Assembly: GCF_002209535.1 (NCBI RefSeq)
Contig: NZ_NJIG01000004.1
Coordinates: 186,001-250,000 of the forward strand
Direction: 5' to 3'
DNA length: 64,000 bases
DNA from: Achromobacter marplatensis
GTDB taxonomy: Bacteria; Pseudomonadota; Gammaproteobacteria; Burkholderiales; Burkholderiaceae_B
The notes beneath the pieces were generated by a model. The model searched no databases, was not told the origin of the DNA, and worked only from the letters and a program-made list of their open reading frames with translations. The first letter of the stretch is position 1. The number at the start of each line of letters is the position of its first letter. The position numbers and the translations under genes were made by a program. This document shows, piece after piece, positions 1 through 8,020 of this stretch.

Positions 1-55
1 CGATACCGCTGGCGGCGCCGGTCACTACGACGACTTTTCCATTCAACTGGCTCAT
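1..55 (-). CDS. SDR-family oxidoreductase, N-terminal fragment
   Basis: Only the first 18 codons are inside the window; the gene runs off the left edge. The protein begins MSQLNGKVVVVTGAASGI. The beta-strand followed by TGAASGI is the N-terminal TGxxxGI cofactor-binding motif of classical short-chain dehydrogenases/reductases, which bind NAD(P) in a Rossmann fold. Substrate cannot be inferred from so little sequence. The start is the ATG at 55; an A/G-rich stretch lies upstream on the minus strand. It is divergent from the amidase gene. Confidence 0.75.
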   Translation of the reverse strand, partial: MSQLNGKVVVVTGAASGI

Positions 56-302
56 GCTGCAACCTCCGGTTCAGGAATGCCGGCGGGCCCGTGCATGCTG
101 CATCGTGGCGGGGGCCGGCAACAGGCCTTGCGGGGGAAGGCGCAGGTGCGCAGCCCCAACGCAAGGAGCATTCCTGGATGGTAGTCCTTCAGCTTGAGCA
201 ACGCCTGAATGCCATCGGGCCGCCGGTTGCCGGTAACATCTGGCCCATTCTGGCGGCTGGGCCTTTCCCAGATGCCTACCCTTCTTGCAGGCGGTCATCA
301 GC

Positions 303-1010
303 GTGGCATCAGCTTTCATCCATCGTTTCCAAGGCACTGCGGCGTGCCTGGCGTTATGCGCGGGCGTCCTGCTGGGGTTGCCCGCGCAGGCCGCGCACAT
401 CGTGGTGGATACCGGGCACACCCCCAACCGGCCGGGCGCGACGAGCGCAAGCGGGCGGGTGGAGTACCTGTACAACCTGGATGTCAGCAATCTGGTGGCG
501 GCCGATCTGCGCGCGGCCGGCGACCGCGTGACCCAGGTGGCAGCCAATGGCGCCGAAGTCGAACTGGGCAAGCGTTCGCGCATGGCGCCGACGGCGGATT
601 TCTTTGTCTCGATCCATCATGACTCGATGCAACAGCAGTACATCGACGCGGGCCGCCAGCGCGAGTTTGCCGGCTTCTCCGTGTTCGTGTCCGAGCGCAA
701 TCCCAAGTATGAACAGAGCCTGCGTTGCGCGCGCGCCATCGGCGAGGAGCTGGTGGCTGCCGGCGAAAAGCCTTCGCTGTACCACGCCGAACCGATTGCC
801 GGCGAAAACCGGCCGCTGCTGGACCGTCGCCTGGGCGTGCATCGTTTCGACGGGTTGGCGGTGTTGAAGACGGCGCCGATGCCTGCCGTGCTGGTGGAGG
901 TGGGGGTGATCGTGAATCCGGACGAAGAGCGCCGCCTGGCTCGCCCCGAGGTCGTCAAGCGGGTGGCGCAGGCGATCGCGAATGGTGCGCACGCCTGCCA
1001 GCAGCCGTAG
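303..1010 (+). CDS. N-acetylmuramoyl-L-alanine amidase (Amidase_3), periplasmic
   Basis: Zinc amidase expected to cleave the bond between MurNAc and L-Ala in peptidoglycan. After a hydrophobic signal segment ending PAQA, the mature chain begins with the first metal ligand region (HIVVDTGHT). Then come the second ligand Glu in RVEYLYNLD, the SIHHDS motif with the third ligand, and a late VEVGVIVN segment with the catalytic Glu. The protein is a bare catalytic domain of about 235 aa without an AMIN or LysM domain. I chose GTG at 303 because AGGCGG lies 8 nt upstream; TTG at 285 is an in-frame alternative that adds six residues. No operon partner; the neighbour nhaA is convergent. Confidence 0.85.
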   Translation: MASAFIHRFQGTAACLALCAGVLLGLPAQAAHIVVDTGHTPNRPGATSASGRVEYLYNLDVSNLVAADLRAAGDRVTQVAANGAEVELGKRSRMAPTADFFVSIHHDSMQQQYIDAGRQREFAGFSVFVSERNPKYEQSLRCARAIGEELVAAGEKPSLYHAEPIAGENRPLLDRRLGVHRFDGLAVLKTAPMPAVLVEVGVIVNPDEERRLARPEVVKRVAQAIANGAHACQQP

Positions 1011-1078
1011 CGCAAGGCACGCGACAGCGCCGCCACCTTCGATTTTTCAATTCCAGATCGTCGGCGGCGGCGACTGGG

Positions 1079-2305
1079 TCAGTGAGGACTCATCTTGGCG
1101 GTTTCCAGCGGCTTGCCACTCAGGCGCAGCAGCAGGAATCCGGCCACCGCCGAAGCCAGCGAACCGGTCAGTACGCCGATCTTGGTGGCGTCTACGGTTG
1201 CCGCGTCGGTGAAGGCCAGCGCGCCGATGAAGAGGCTCATCGTGAAGCCGATGCCGCACAGCAGCGCCACGCCGTACAACTGCGTGAACGACGCGTGGCG
1301 CGGCAGGCTGGCGACGCCCGTCTTGATGGCCAGCCACGCGAAGCCGAACACACCCAGTTGCTTGCCCAGGAACAGGCCTAGCGCCACGCCTAACGGCACC
1401 GGTTGCGCCAGGCTGTCCAGCCCCATGCCGGCGAACGACACGCCCGCATTGGCAAAGCCGAACACCGGCACGATCAGCAGCGCCACGGGCTTGTGCAGTG
1501 CGTGTTCCAGGTCATGCAGCGGCGAATGCGCTTGCGGCTGGCCGGCATTGCGGGGACGCAGCGGGATCGTCAGCGCCAGCGCGACCCCGGCCAGCGTGGC
1601 ATGCACGCCGGACTTCAGCACGAAATACCACAGCACGGCGCCGATCAGCAGGTAGGGGGTCAACCGCAGCACGCCTGAGCGGTTCAGGCAGAACAGGCAC
1701 ACCAGCAAGGCGCCCGCCATGACCAGGGCGAAGACGTTCAACTGCGAGGTATAGAACAGCGCGATGATGACGATGGCGCCCAGGTCATCCAGGATCGCCA
1801 GTGCGGTCAGGAAGATCTTCAGCGAGGTCGGCACGCGGCTGCCCAACAGCGCCAGGATGCCCAGTGCGAAGGCGATGTCGGTGGCGGCGGGGATCGCCCA
1901 GCCGCGCAGGGTGTCGGGGTTGCCCAGGTTGATCAGCACGTAGATCAGCGCTGGTACCAGCATGCCGCCCAGCGCGGCGATGCCCGGCAGGACGATTCTT
2001 GCGGCGCCGCGCAATTGGCCATCCAGCACCTCGCGCTTGATCTCCAGACCCACCAGCAGGAAGAACACGGCCATCAGGCCGTCGTTGATCCAGTGCAGCA
2101 CGGTTTCTCGGAGCACAACGGGCCCCGTCTGGAAACCCAGTTTGGTGCCCAGTGCATCGAAGTAGAGCGGGGCGGCCGGGCTGTTGGCGATGAGCAGGGC
2201 TGCCAGGGCGGCGGCCATCAGCACGTAGCCACCCAGCGCTTCGGATTGCAGGAAAGCCTGGAGGAAAGAGGGGCGGTGCGAATGAGCCGGAACCTGCGGG
2301 GCCAC
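1079..2305 (-). CDS. nhaA: Na+/H+ antiporter NhaA
   Basis: Inner-membrane electrogenic exchanger that exports Na+ for H+ and helps pH and salt homeostasis. The 408-aa length and a dozen hydrophobic segments fit the family. The ion-binding aspartates are visible as ILDDLG (D173-D174), with the upstream TDIAFALG aspartate (D143) at the position of E. coli D133. The C-terminal segment ([14 protein letters not shown]) is the last helix. It is monocistronic, convergent with the amidase and divergent from an unknown small gene across an AT-rich gap. No nhaR-type LysR regulator is adjacent. Confidence 0.95.
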   Translation of the reverse strand: MAPQVPAHSHRPSFLQAFLQSEALGGYVLMAAALAALLIANSPAAPLYFDALGTKLGFQTGPVVLRETVLHWINDGLMAVFFLLVGLEIKREVLDGQLRGAARIVLPGIAALGGMLVPALIYVLINLGNPDTLRGWAIPAATDIAFALGILALLGSRVPTSLKIFLTALAILDDLGAIVIIALFYTSQLNVFALVMAGALLVCLFCLNRSGVLRLTPYLLIGAVLWYFVLKSGVHATLAGVALALTIPLRPRNAGQPQAHSPLHDLEHALHKPVALLIVPVFGFANAGVSFAGMGLDSLAQPVPLGVALGLFLGKQLGVFGFAWLAIKTGVASLPRHASFTQLYGVALLCGIGFTMSLFIGALAFTDAATVDATKIGVLTGSLASAVAGFLLLRLSGKPLETAKMSPH

Positions 2306-2624
2306 TGGGTCTCCTCGGTAATGTTTTGTTAAGATGACAATTTGAAGCTGAATTTTAACTGAATAAATTCTTCGGATTGGATCGTTGATCGCTAACTTCG
2401 GCCAATTTCGATGAACATATTTAAAAACTCGCCGAATTCGAAGGAAAACGTGTGGATGGGCATTGCGGCCTCTACCAATGACTTCCTTTAGGATTTCGAC
2501 TAAATTTCGGTCTTTGATGCGTCGACACGTAATAGATATTTCAGTCGATTTCTAAAACAGCTTTTTTCTTGAGCATATTGACCAGCTTGTGGCTTGCGAT
2601 GCCGCCTGGCGACCTCTCTAGCAC
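2306..2624. other. AT-rich intergenic region between nhaA and a small unknown gene
   Basis: About 319 bp with no credible gene, clearly richer in A+T than its surroundings. It must hold the promoter for nhaA (leftward) and probably one for the gene at 2625 (rightward). Several loosely similar AATTTCG/GAATTCGAAG patches occur between 2400 and 2520, but I cannot define an operator. Confidence 0.5.
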
Positions 2625-3020
2625 ATGACCCTGCCTACCTTATCGGTGCTGATCCATACACCCGCTAACTCCGGCGCGAAGAGCCGTCTGGTCGAAGTGG
2701 GGGAGTCCTTGGCGCTTCCCGCAGGCCAACCCACGCATGGCCATTACTACGTCAAGCGCTTGGCGCCCAGCATGCGCCTATTGACGTGGCAACGGGAGGG
2801 GTCACGATTCGATTTGTCCCGTACTGGCGGAATCCGCGTGTGGACTGGCCGCGAACTTGCGGCGTCGGAGTGCGCGCACGAGTGCCAGGCGCAATCCGCG
2901 CTCCCGCTGGAGCCGGACGACGTTGCCTACCTCGAAGCCTTCCTGCTGCTGCAGAACCGCAGCTGGAACGATCTCAACGCTGCTGAAGACGAGTCAGCCC
3001 ATGATGCCCACACCCGTTGA
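2625..3020 (+). CDS. hypothetical protein, 131 aa
   Basis: I do not recognise this protein. It is soluble-looking, with no signal peptide or membrane segment. It has a mixed beta-rich composition, two cysteines in the middle (ECAHECQ), and an acidic C-terminal third rich in Leu and Asp/Glu. The stop codon lies 20 bp inside the downstream glycosyltransferase gene, so the two are probably co-transcribed and translationally coupled. Codon use resembles the neighbours, which supports a real gene. The ATG at 2625 follows a weak ribosome binding site, so the start is uncertain. Confidence 0.6.
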   Translation: MTLPTLSVLIHTPANSGAKSRLVEVGESLALPAGQPTHGHYYVKRLAPSMRLLTWQREGSRFDLSRTGGIRVWTGRELAASECAHECQAQSALPLEPDDVAYLEAFLLLQNRSWNDLNAAEDESAHDAHTR

Positions 3021-4155
3021 ATCGCAGGCCGGCAACGCCGGCGCCTGCCTGCGCATCCTGCACACGGAGGCTGCCACGTCGTTCGGCGGGCAGGAATTCT
3101 GCATCTACAAAGAGATGATCGCCATGCGCGAGCGCGGCCATCACCTGGAGCTCGTCTGCCAGCCCGGAGCGGAGCTCGGAGATCGCTTGAGCGAGGCTGG
3201 CTTCACGGTACACCGCATCGTCATGGATGGCGCGGGCAACTTCCTGCGCGGTGTGGTGTTCATTCGGCGCCTGCTGCGGCGCGAGCGTTTCGACGTCGTG
3301 AACACCCACAGCCGCCGCGACACCGTGCTGGCCGCCATCGCGGCGCGCCTGGCCGGCACGCCGTTGATCGTGCGCACGCGGCATCTGGCCAAGCCCATCA
3401 ATTCCCTTTATGCCTATACGTGGCTGGCGCACCGCGTCATTGCCGTCAGCCGCTATGTGCGCAAGCAATTGCTGGATGGCGGCGCGCGGCCGGAGTCGGT
3501 CGCGACGATCCATTCGCCGGTCGTGTTGCCGCAGGTACGCGAAGGCGCTTGCGTGCGCGATGAGCTGGGGCTGCCCCCGGACGCGCTGGTGGTGGGCTGC
3601 GTTGCCGTGATGCGGGCCGAAAAGGGCCACGGCGATCTGATCGACGCATTCCATCTGGTTTGCTCCCGCTTCCCGTCGGCCCATCTTGTCCTGGTGGGCG
3701 ACGGCATGCCCTTGTTTGACCAGCTGCAGGCCAAGGTGTCGGCATTGGGGCTGGCGGACCGGGTGCACTTCACCGGCCGCCGGCACGATATCGGCAACGT
3801 GCTGATGGCTTTGGACGTCTTTGCCCTGCCCACGCACCGGGAGGCCCTGGGCACGGTGTTCATCGAAGCCGCGGCGATGGGCGTGCCCGTCATCGGCACG
3901 GACGTGGGCGGCGTGCCGGAAACCATGCAGGCCGGCGAGACCGGGCTGCTGGTGCCGCCGCGCGATCCCGCCGCGCTGGCGGTTGCGCTGGAAACCCTGC
4001 TGGCGAACCCGGCCCTGCGCCGTAGCATGGGCGACGCGGGCCGCGAGCTTATCCGCGGCCAGGGCCTGTTTTCCGCTGAGCGCACCGCAGGCCAGGTGGA
4101 ACATGCCTACACGCATTGGCTGGCCGAACTGGGCCGACCCGTGCGCGTGGCCTGA
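3001..4155 (+). CDS. glycosyltransferase family 4 (GT-B fold)
   Basis: Retaining sugar transferase of about 384 aa, probably acting on a cell-envelope glycan such as LPS or a capsule-like polymer; donor and acceptor are unknown. The N-terminal acceptor domain begins RILHTEAATSFGGQE, with the glycine-rich loop typical of GT4. The C-terminal donor domain carries the EX7E motif (EALGTVFIE), followed by AAMGVPVIGTDVGG, which contacts the nucleotide-sugar. I start it at the tandem ATGATG at 3001, because residues encoded upstream have no homology pattern and overlap the previous gene. The upstream gene overlaps by 20 bp, suggesting an operon. It is not inside a polysaccharide locus. Confidence 0.88.
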   Translation: MMPTPVESQAGNAGACLRILHTEAATSFGGQEFCIYKEMIAMRERGHHLELVCQPGAELGDRLSEAGFTVHRIVMDGAGNFLRGVVFIRRLLRRERFDVVNTHSRRDTVLAAIAARLAGTPLIVRTRHLAKPINSLYAYTWLAHRVIAVSRYVRKQLLDGGARPESVATIHSPVVLPQVREGACVRDELGLPPDALVVGCVAVMRAEKGHGDLIDAFHLVCSRFPSAHLVLVGDGMPLFDQLQAKVSALGLADRVHFTGRRHDIGNVLMALDVFALPTHREALGTVFIEAAAMGVPVIGTDVGGVPETMQAGETGLLVPPRDPAALAVALETLLANPALRRSMGDAGRELIRGQGLFSAERTAGQVEHAYTHWLAELGRPVRVA

Positions 4156-4183
4156 GGTCTTATCTACCGGCAGGCGCCGGCGT

Positions 4184-4648
4184 TCAGTGCATGAGCAACG
4201 CGTTCATCGCCTCGATCACGCGGTTGCGATAGCGCGGCAGCAGGGCCTGCGTACGGGCCTGGCGTTCGCGCCATTCCGCAGGCTCCGAACCGACAGCGAC
4301 GCGGGGCGCTGCCCAGATCGGGTCGGGGAAATGGCGGTCGCCGCGCCAGCGCGGAATTACATGCCAGTGCAGGTGCGGCACCATGTTGCCCAGCGACGCC
4401 AGATTGATCTTGTCCGGCGTCAGCACCGATTGCTGCGCCTCTTCCACCGCGTATACGGCACGCATCAGCAGATCACGCCCGTGCGTGGACAGGCTGGTCA
4501 TTTCAGCCAGGTGAGCGTTCCAGATCACACGGGTGAAGCCAGGATAGTCGGCATCGTCCACTTCGATCACGCGCAAGTGCGGGCCACGCCACAGCAGCGT
4601 GCCGCCGTCTTCCTGGCACAGGGGGCAGTTCGGGTCGCGAGCGCTCAA
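4184..4648 (-). CDS. HIT-family nucleotide hydrolase/transferase
   Basis: Histidine-triad protein of about 154 aa. The triad is seen as HLHWHVIPRW, the active site that attacks the alpha-phosphate of nucleotide conjugates. An N-terminal NCPLC pair may bind zinc, as in some HIT proteins. The best start is TTG at 4648, which overlaps the TGA of the upstream GNAT gene as TTGA. No ATG exists in a sensible position, and the first residues (SARDPNCPLC) fit the family. Translation is therefore probably coupled to the GNAT gene. The physiological substrate is unknown. Confidence 0.85.
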   Translation of the reverse strand: MSARDPNCPLCQEDGGTLLWRGPHLRVIEVDDADYPGFTRVIWNAHLAEMTSLSTHGRDLLMRAVYAVEEAQQSVLTPDKINLASLGNMVPHLHWHVIPRWRGDRHFPDPIWAAPRVAVGSEPAEWRERQARTQALLPRYRNRVIEAMNALLMH

Positions 4649-5094
4649 GCCATCACCTTGCGGTACTGAATGAAACCGGAGCGGTCCGCGATGCGGTCGT
4701 ACAACTGCATCGCGGTCGCGTTGGTCTCGTGCGTCAGCCAGTACACGCGCGCGCAGTTGTTGGCGGCGGCCTGGCCGTAGACGTGTTCGATCAGCTTGCG
4801 GCCCGCGCCGGTGCCGCGCACGTCCGGGTCCACGTACAGGTCCTGCAGATAACAGTAGTCGCCTGCGGTCCAGGTGGAGCGGTGGAAAATCCAGTGCACC
4901 ATGCCGATGGCGCGGCCGCTGTCGTAGGCAAGCGCCGCGTGCATGGGCTCGGCGGGGTCCAGGAAGCGCGCCCAGGTGTTGCGGGTGACCGCGTCGTCGA
5001 TGCTGACGCGATAGAAATCCTGGTAGCCCTTCCACAGCGGCAGCCAGACTTCGAAGTCAGCGGCGACAATGGGGCGGATGTCGGCGGTACTCAT
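4645..5094 (-). CDS. GNAT-family N-acetyltransferase
   Basis: Single-domain acetyl-CoA-dependent acetyltransferase of 149 aa, starting MSTADIRPIVAADF. The acetyl-CoA pyrophosphate loop is visible as the VRGTGAGRKL segment (Q/RxxGxG/A pattern), preceded by the LQDLYVDPD strand. A C-terminal region (ATAMQLYDRIADRSGFIQY) closes the fold, a layout common in small-molecule and polyamine acetyltransferases. It overlaps the following HIT gene by 4 nt and lies just downstream of the polyphosphate kinase gene on the same strand. The acceptor substrate is unknown. Confidence 0.85.
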   Translation of the reverse strand: MSTADIRPIVAADFEVWLPLWKGYQDFYRVSIDDAVTRNTWARFLDPAEPMHAALAYDSGRAIGMVHWIFHRSTWTAGDYCYLQDLYVDPDVRGTGAGRKLIEHVYGQAAANNCARVYWLTHETNATAMQLYDRIADRSGFIQYRKVMA

Positions 5095-5117
5095 GGCGCA
5101 GGGCCTCCTGTCGGGAT

Positions 5118-6584
5118 TCAGAGTTGGTTTTCCATCGCTTCGACGACGTGTCGCAGCACTTGCAGCCGAGCGTAGCGCTTGTCGTTGGCGGACACCAGAT
5201 GCCAAGGCGCGTGCGCGATGTCGGTGCGGGCCAGCATCTCGTTGGCGGCGGCCGCGTATTCCTTCCATTTGTCGCGGTTACGCCAGTCGTCGGGCGTGAT
5301 CTTGAAATTCTTGAAGGGCGATTTTTCGCGTTCCTTGAAGCGTTCCAGCTGCACGTCGGCGGTCACGGCCAGCCAGAATTTCAGCACGATCGCGCCGCTG
5401 GCCGCCAGTTGTTCCTCGAAGTCGTTGATCTCGGCGTAGGCGCGGCGCCAGTGGGCGGGCGCGGTCAGCTTCTCGACGCGTTCGACCAGCACGCGGCCAT
5501 ACCAGGACCGGTCGAAGATCGCGACGCGGCCATGGCGGGGCAACTGGCGCCAGAAGCGCCACAGATAAGGGCGTGACAGTTCATAGCTGTTCGGGGCGGC
5601 GACCGGCGTGATGTCGAATTGCCGGGCGTCCAGCGCATGGGTCACGCGCCGGATGGCGCCGCCCTTGCCGGCGGCATCCTGCCCCTCGAACACCAGCACC
5701 AGCGAACGGTCCTGGAATTTCCTGGACCGCGCGGCGCGGGCCAGCCGGCCTTGCAGCAGGCCGAGTTCGGACTCGTAGTCGCCCTTGTCGACGCGGGCTT
5801 CGTAATCCAGTTCGCCCAGGCGGTCGACAATGCGGGCAGGCGCGGAATGCGCCAGGAACGATTGCGGAATGCGGGGCACGCCGCGCTGGCGCATCGCCGC
5901 CAGTACCGCCTCGGCGGTGCGGGCCGACCGCAAGTTCTCGTCGGCACTGGGGATAACCACCCAGGGCGCGTGGCCGCTGTCGGTGTGGTTCAGGACAACC
6001 TGGCCGCCTGCGCGGATGCGGTCATATTTCTTGTAGACCTTCAAGTCCACGGGGCTGACCTGCCACGAGGTTTCGGGGCTGGCCAGGAGGCGCTCTGCCC
6101 GCTCCTTTTGCGCCTTGGCTGACAGGTGAAACCACAGTTTGACGATCTGCACGCCTTCGGCGGCCAGCATCGCCTCGAAGCGGCGGATCGCGGCGGATTG
6201 CGCTTCGATGGCGTCCTGGTTGGGCTTCTTGCGGGCCGATTCAATGATCAGCGGCGCATACCAGGATCCGAACACGATGCCCGTGCTGCCCTTGGGCGGC
6301 AGGTCTTTCCAGTAACGCCAGAAAGGCGGCCGGTCCTGCTCGTCGCCCTCAGGGGGGCCGTAGGCCAGCGTCTTGATGTGGCGCGGGTCCATCCATTCGT
6401 TCAGCAGGTTGACCGTGGCGCCTTTGCCCGCGCCGTCGATCCCCGCCACCACGATCAGCAGGGTCTTTTCTGCCTTTTCAAGGCGCTGGTATTGCGCGTT
6501 CAGCAGGGCGACGCGCAGCCGCGCTTCCACCGGTTTGAATGCTTCCTTGGACAGGCTGGGGTCGGCTTCGGCTTCTGCGAACAT
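5118..6584 (-). CDS. pap: polyphosphate:AMP phosphotransferase (two-domain PPK2)
   Basis: Predicted cytoplasmic enzyme that phosphorylates AMP to ADP with polyphosphate. The 488-aa chain contains two tandem PPK2 domains. The first has VVAGIDGAGKGATVN and the second has LVFEGQDAAGKGGAIRR, both Walker A-type loops. The second also carries FDRSWYGRVLVERVE, the lid/Walker B region of active PPK2. The first-domain equivalent is FGSWYAPLI, which lacks the DRSWY aspartate, so the C-terminal half is probably the catalytic one. This tandem form is the known class II arrangement. I start at ATG 6584 (MFAEAEADPS); upstream in-frame residues look non-coding. Confidence 0.9.
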   Translation of the reverse strand: MFAEAEADPSLSKEAFKPVEARLRVALLNAQYQRLEKAEKTLLIVVAGIDGAGKGATVNLLNEWMDPRHIKTLAYGPPEGDEQDRPPFWRYWKDLPPKGSTGIVFGSWYAPLIIESARKKPNQDAIEAQSAAIRRFEAMLAAEGVQIVKLWFHLSAKAQKERAERLLASPETSWQVSPVDLKVYKKYDRIRAGGQVVLNHTDSGHAPWVVIPSADENLRSARTAEAVLAAMRQRGVPRIPQSFLAHSAPARIVDRLGELDYEARVDKGDYESELGLLQGRLARAARSRKFQDRSLVLVFEGQDAAGKGGAIRRVTHALDARQFDITPVAAPNSYELSRPYLWRFWRQLPRHGRVAIFDRSWYGRVLVERVEKLTAPAHWRRAYAEINDFEEQLAASGAIVLKFWLAVTADVQLERFKEREKSPFKNFKITPDDWRNRDKWKEYAAAANEMLARTDIAHAPWHLVSANDKRYARLQVLRHVVEAMENQL

Positions 6585-6670
6585 GGGGAATCCGTCTGAT
6601 CGGCAATCGGGAGATCGGCCGATCTTGCGGGATAAGCGCTCGCCGCGCAAGTGCGGCGCGGGCGCCCGAG

Positions 6671-7525
6671 TCAGAGCCCGTCGATGGGGATTTTCAGGTA
6701 GCGCACGCCGTTGTCCTCCGGCGGCGGGAAATGGCCGGCGCGGATGTTCACCTGGATGGCGGGCAGGATCAGGGTGGGCATGGACAGGGTGGCGTCGCGC
6801 CGGGTGCGCATGGCGACGAACTCGTCTTCGCTGATGCCGTCATGCACATGGATGTTGGCGGCGCGCTGTTCGGCCACCGACGTCTGCCAGTGGGCTTCGC
6901 GCCCCGCTGGCGGGTAGTCGTGGCACATGAAGAGCCGCGTGCCGCCCGGCAGGCCCAGCAACCGCTGGATCGACCGGTATAGCTGATGGGCGTCGCCGCC
7001 GGGGAAATCGCAGCGCGCGGTGCCCACATCCGGCATGAACATCGTGTCGCCTACGAAGGCGGCGTCGCCCACCAGATAGGCCATGTCGGCCGGCGTGTGC
7101 CCGGGCACATGGATGGCCGTGGCCTCCAGTGTGCCGATGCGGAAGGTTTCGCCGTCGGTGAACAGATGGCCGAACTGGGAGCCGTCCAGCTGGAATTCGG
7201 GCTCCAGGTTGAAGATCTGCTTGAACACGCCTTGCACGGTGCGGATGCTTTGCCCGATGGCGATGACCCCGCCCAACTGCCGCTGCAGATAGGGGGCGGC
7301 CGACAGGTGGTCCGCATGAGCGTGTGTTTCCAGCAGCCATTGGGTGGTGAGGCCCGCCTGGCGCACATAGGCCGCCACGCGGTCGGCGCTGGCGGTGCTG
7401 CTGCGCCCGGATTTGGGGTCGTAATCCAGCACCGAATCGATGATGGCGCAGGCGCTGCCGTCGTGCACGACATAGGTGACGGTGGCGGTGACGGGGTCGA
7501 AAAAGGCTTGGATGTGAGGATTCAT
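6671..7525 (-). CDS. metallo-beta-lactamase-fold persulfide dioxygenase-like protein (Blh/ETHE1 type)
   Basis: Predicted Fe-dependent dioxygenase that oxidises glutathione persulfide to sulfite, the second step of sulfide detoxification. The metal motif THAHADH (H68, H70, D72, H73) is complete. GHTPADMAYLVGDAAFVGDTMF and DYPPAGREAHW supply the other ligands expected in this fold. About 284 aa. It is divergent from a BigR-like repressor and the sqr gene across an AT-rich palindrome, which supports the sulfur role. ATG 7525 (MNPHIQAFFD) is preferred to 7537. Confidence 0.85.
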   Translation of the reverse strand: MNPHIQAFFDPVTATVTYVVHDGSACAIIDSVLDYDPKSGRSSTASADRVAAYVRQAGLTTQWLLETHAHADHLSAAPYLQRQLGGVIAIGQSIRTVQGVFKQIFNLEPEFQLDGSQFGHLFTDGETFRIGTLEATAIHVPGHTPADMAYLVGDAAFVGDTMFMPDVGTARCDFPGGDAHQLYRSIQRLLGLPGGTRLFMCHDYPPAGREAHWQTSVAEQRAANIHVHDGISEDEFVAMRTRRDATLSMPTLILPAIQVNIRAGHFPPPEDNGVRYLKIPIDGL

Positions 7526-7539
7526 GGCCGCCCGCAAAT

Positions 7540-7568
7540 AACAATATATATATTTAAATAATATTGTT
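7540..7568. promoter_or_regulatory. AT-rich palindrome, candidate BigR/SqrR-type operator
   Basis: Inverted repeat AACAATAT (7540-7547) and ATATTGTT (7561-7568) around a 13-bp A/T-only centre. It lies between the divergent dioxygenase and ArsR-family repressor genes. Its symmetry, AT-richness and position fit the operators described for BigR-type repressors. Binding by the neighbouring repressor is inference. Confidence 0.6.
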
Positions 7569-7610
7569 TGATAATTTATCCGTCAATATAATGATCCGCT
7601 ACTATCCGAA

Positions 7611-7961
7611 TTGCCGATACGCCTTATGAATGCCGCCCTGACCGACTGCGAACTTGCCGTCTTGCGCGAATCCGCCGCCCAGGCCTGCGCGCTGCTCAAA
7701 GCGCTGGCCAACGAAGACCGCCTGCTGCTGCTGTGCCAATTGGTGCAGAACGAACGCAACGTGAGTGAACTGGAATCGCTGACCGGCATCCGCCAACCGA
7801 CCTTGTCCCAACAGCTGGGCGTGCTGCGCGACGAGGGGCTCGTCACGACGCGCCGCGACGGCAAGTACGTCTACTACCAGATGGCCAGCTTCGAAGTCAG
7901 CCAGGTCATGAAGACGCTATCCAGTTTGTACTGCGGCCGCGCAATGGAGTCACTGGCGTGA
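7611..7961 (+). CDS. ArsR-family persulfide-sensing repressor, BigR/SqrR-like
   Basis: Winged-helix transcription factor of 116 aa, with recognition helix region SELESLTGIRQPTLSQQLGV and wing DGKYVYYQM. With the TTG at 7611 as start, cysteines fall at positions 42 (LLLLCQL) and 108 (SLYCGR). This matches the known BigR/SqrR pair that forms a disulfide or polysulfide bridge when sulfide is present and releases DNA. An ATG at 7626 is an alternative start that shortens the protein by five residues. Two further cysteines sit near the N-terminus. It precedes sqr on the same strand and should repress both divergent units. Confidence 0.85.
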   Translation: MPIRLMNAALTDCELAVLRESAAQACALLKALANEDRLLLLCQLVQNERNVSELESLTGIRQPTLSQQLGVLRDEGLVTTRRDGKYVYYQMASFEVSQVMKTLSSLYCGRAMESLA

Positions 7962-8020
7962 ACCCGGACTGGTCCGCCCTTGAACCATTCAAAAGCCGGT
8001 AACCCGGCGCGGAGACAAGC

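Noticed and set aside
5118..6584. Internal duplication in the PPK2 gene considered as a recent gene fusion
   Set aside because: The two-domain form is the normal architecture of polyphosphate:AMP phosphotransferases.
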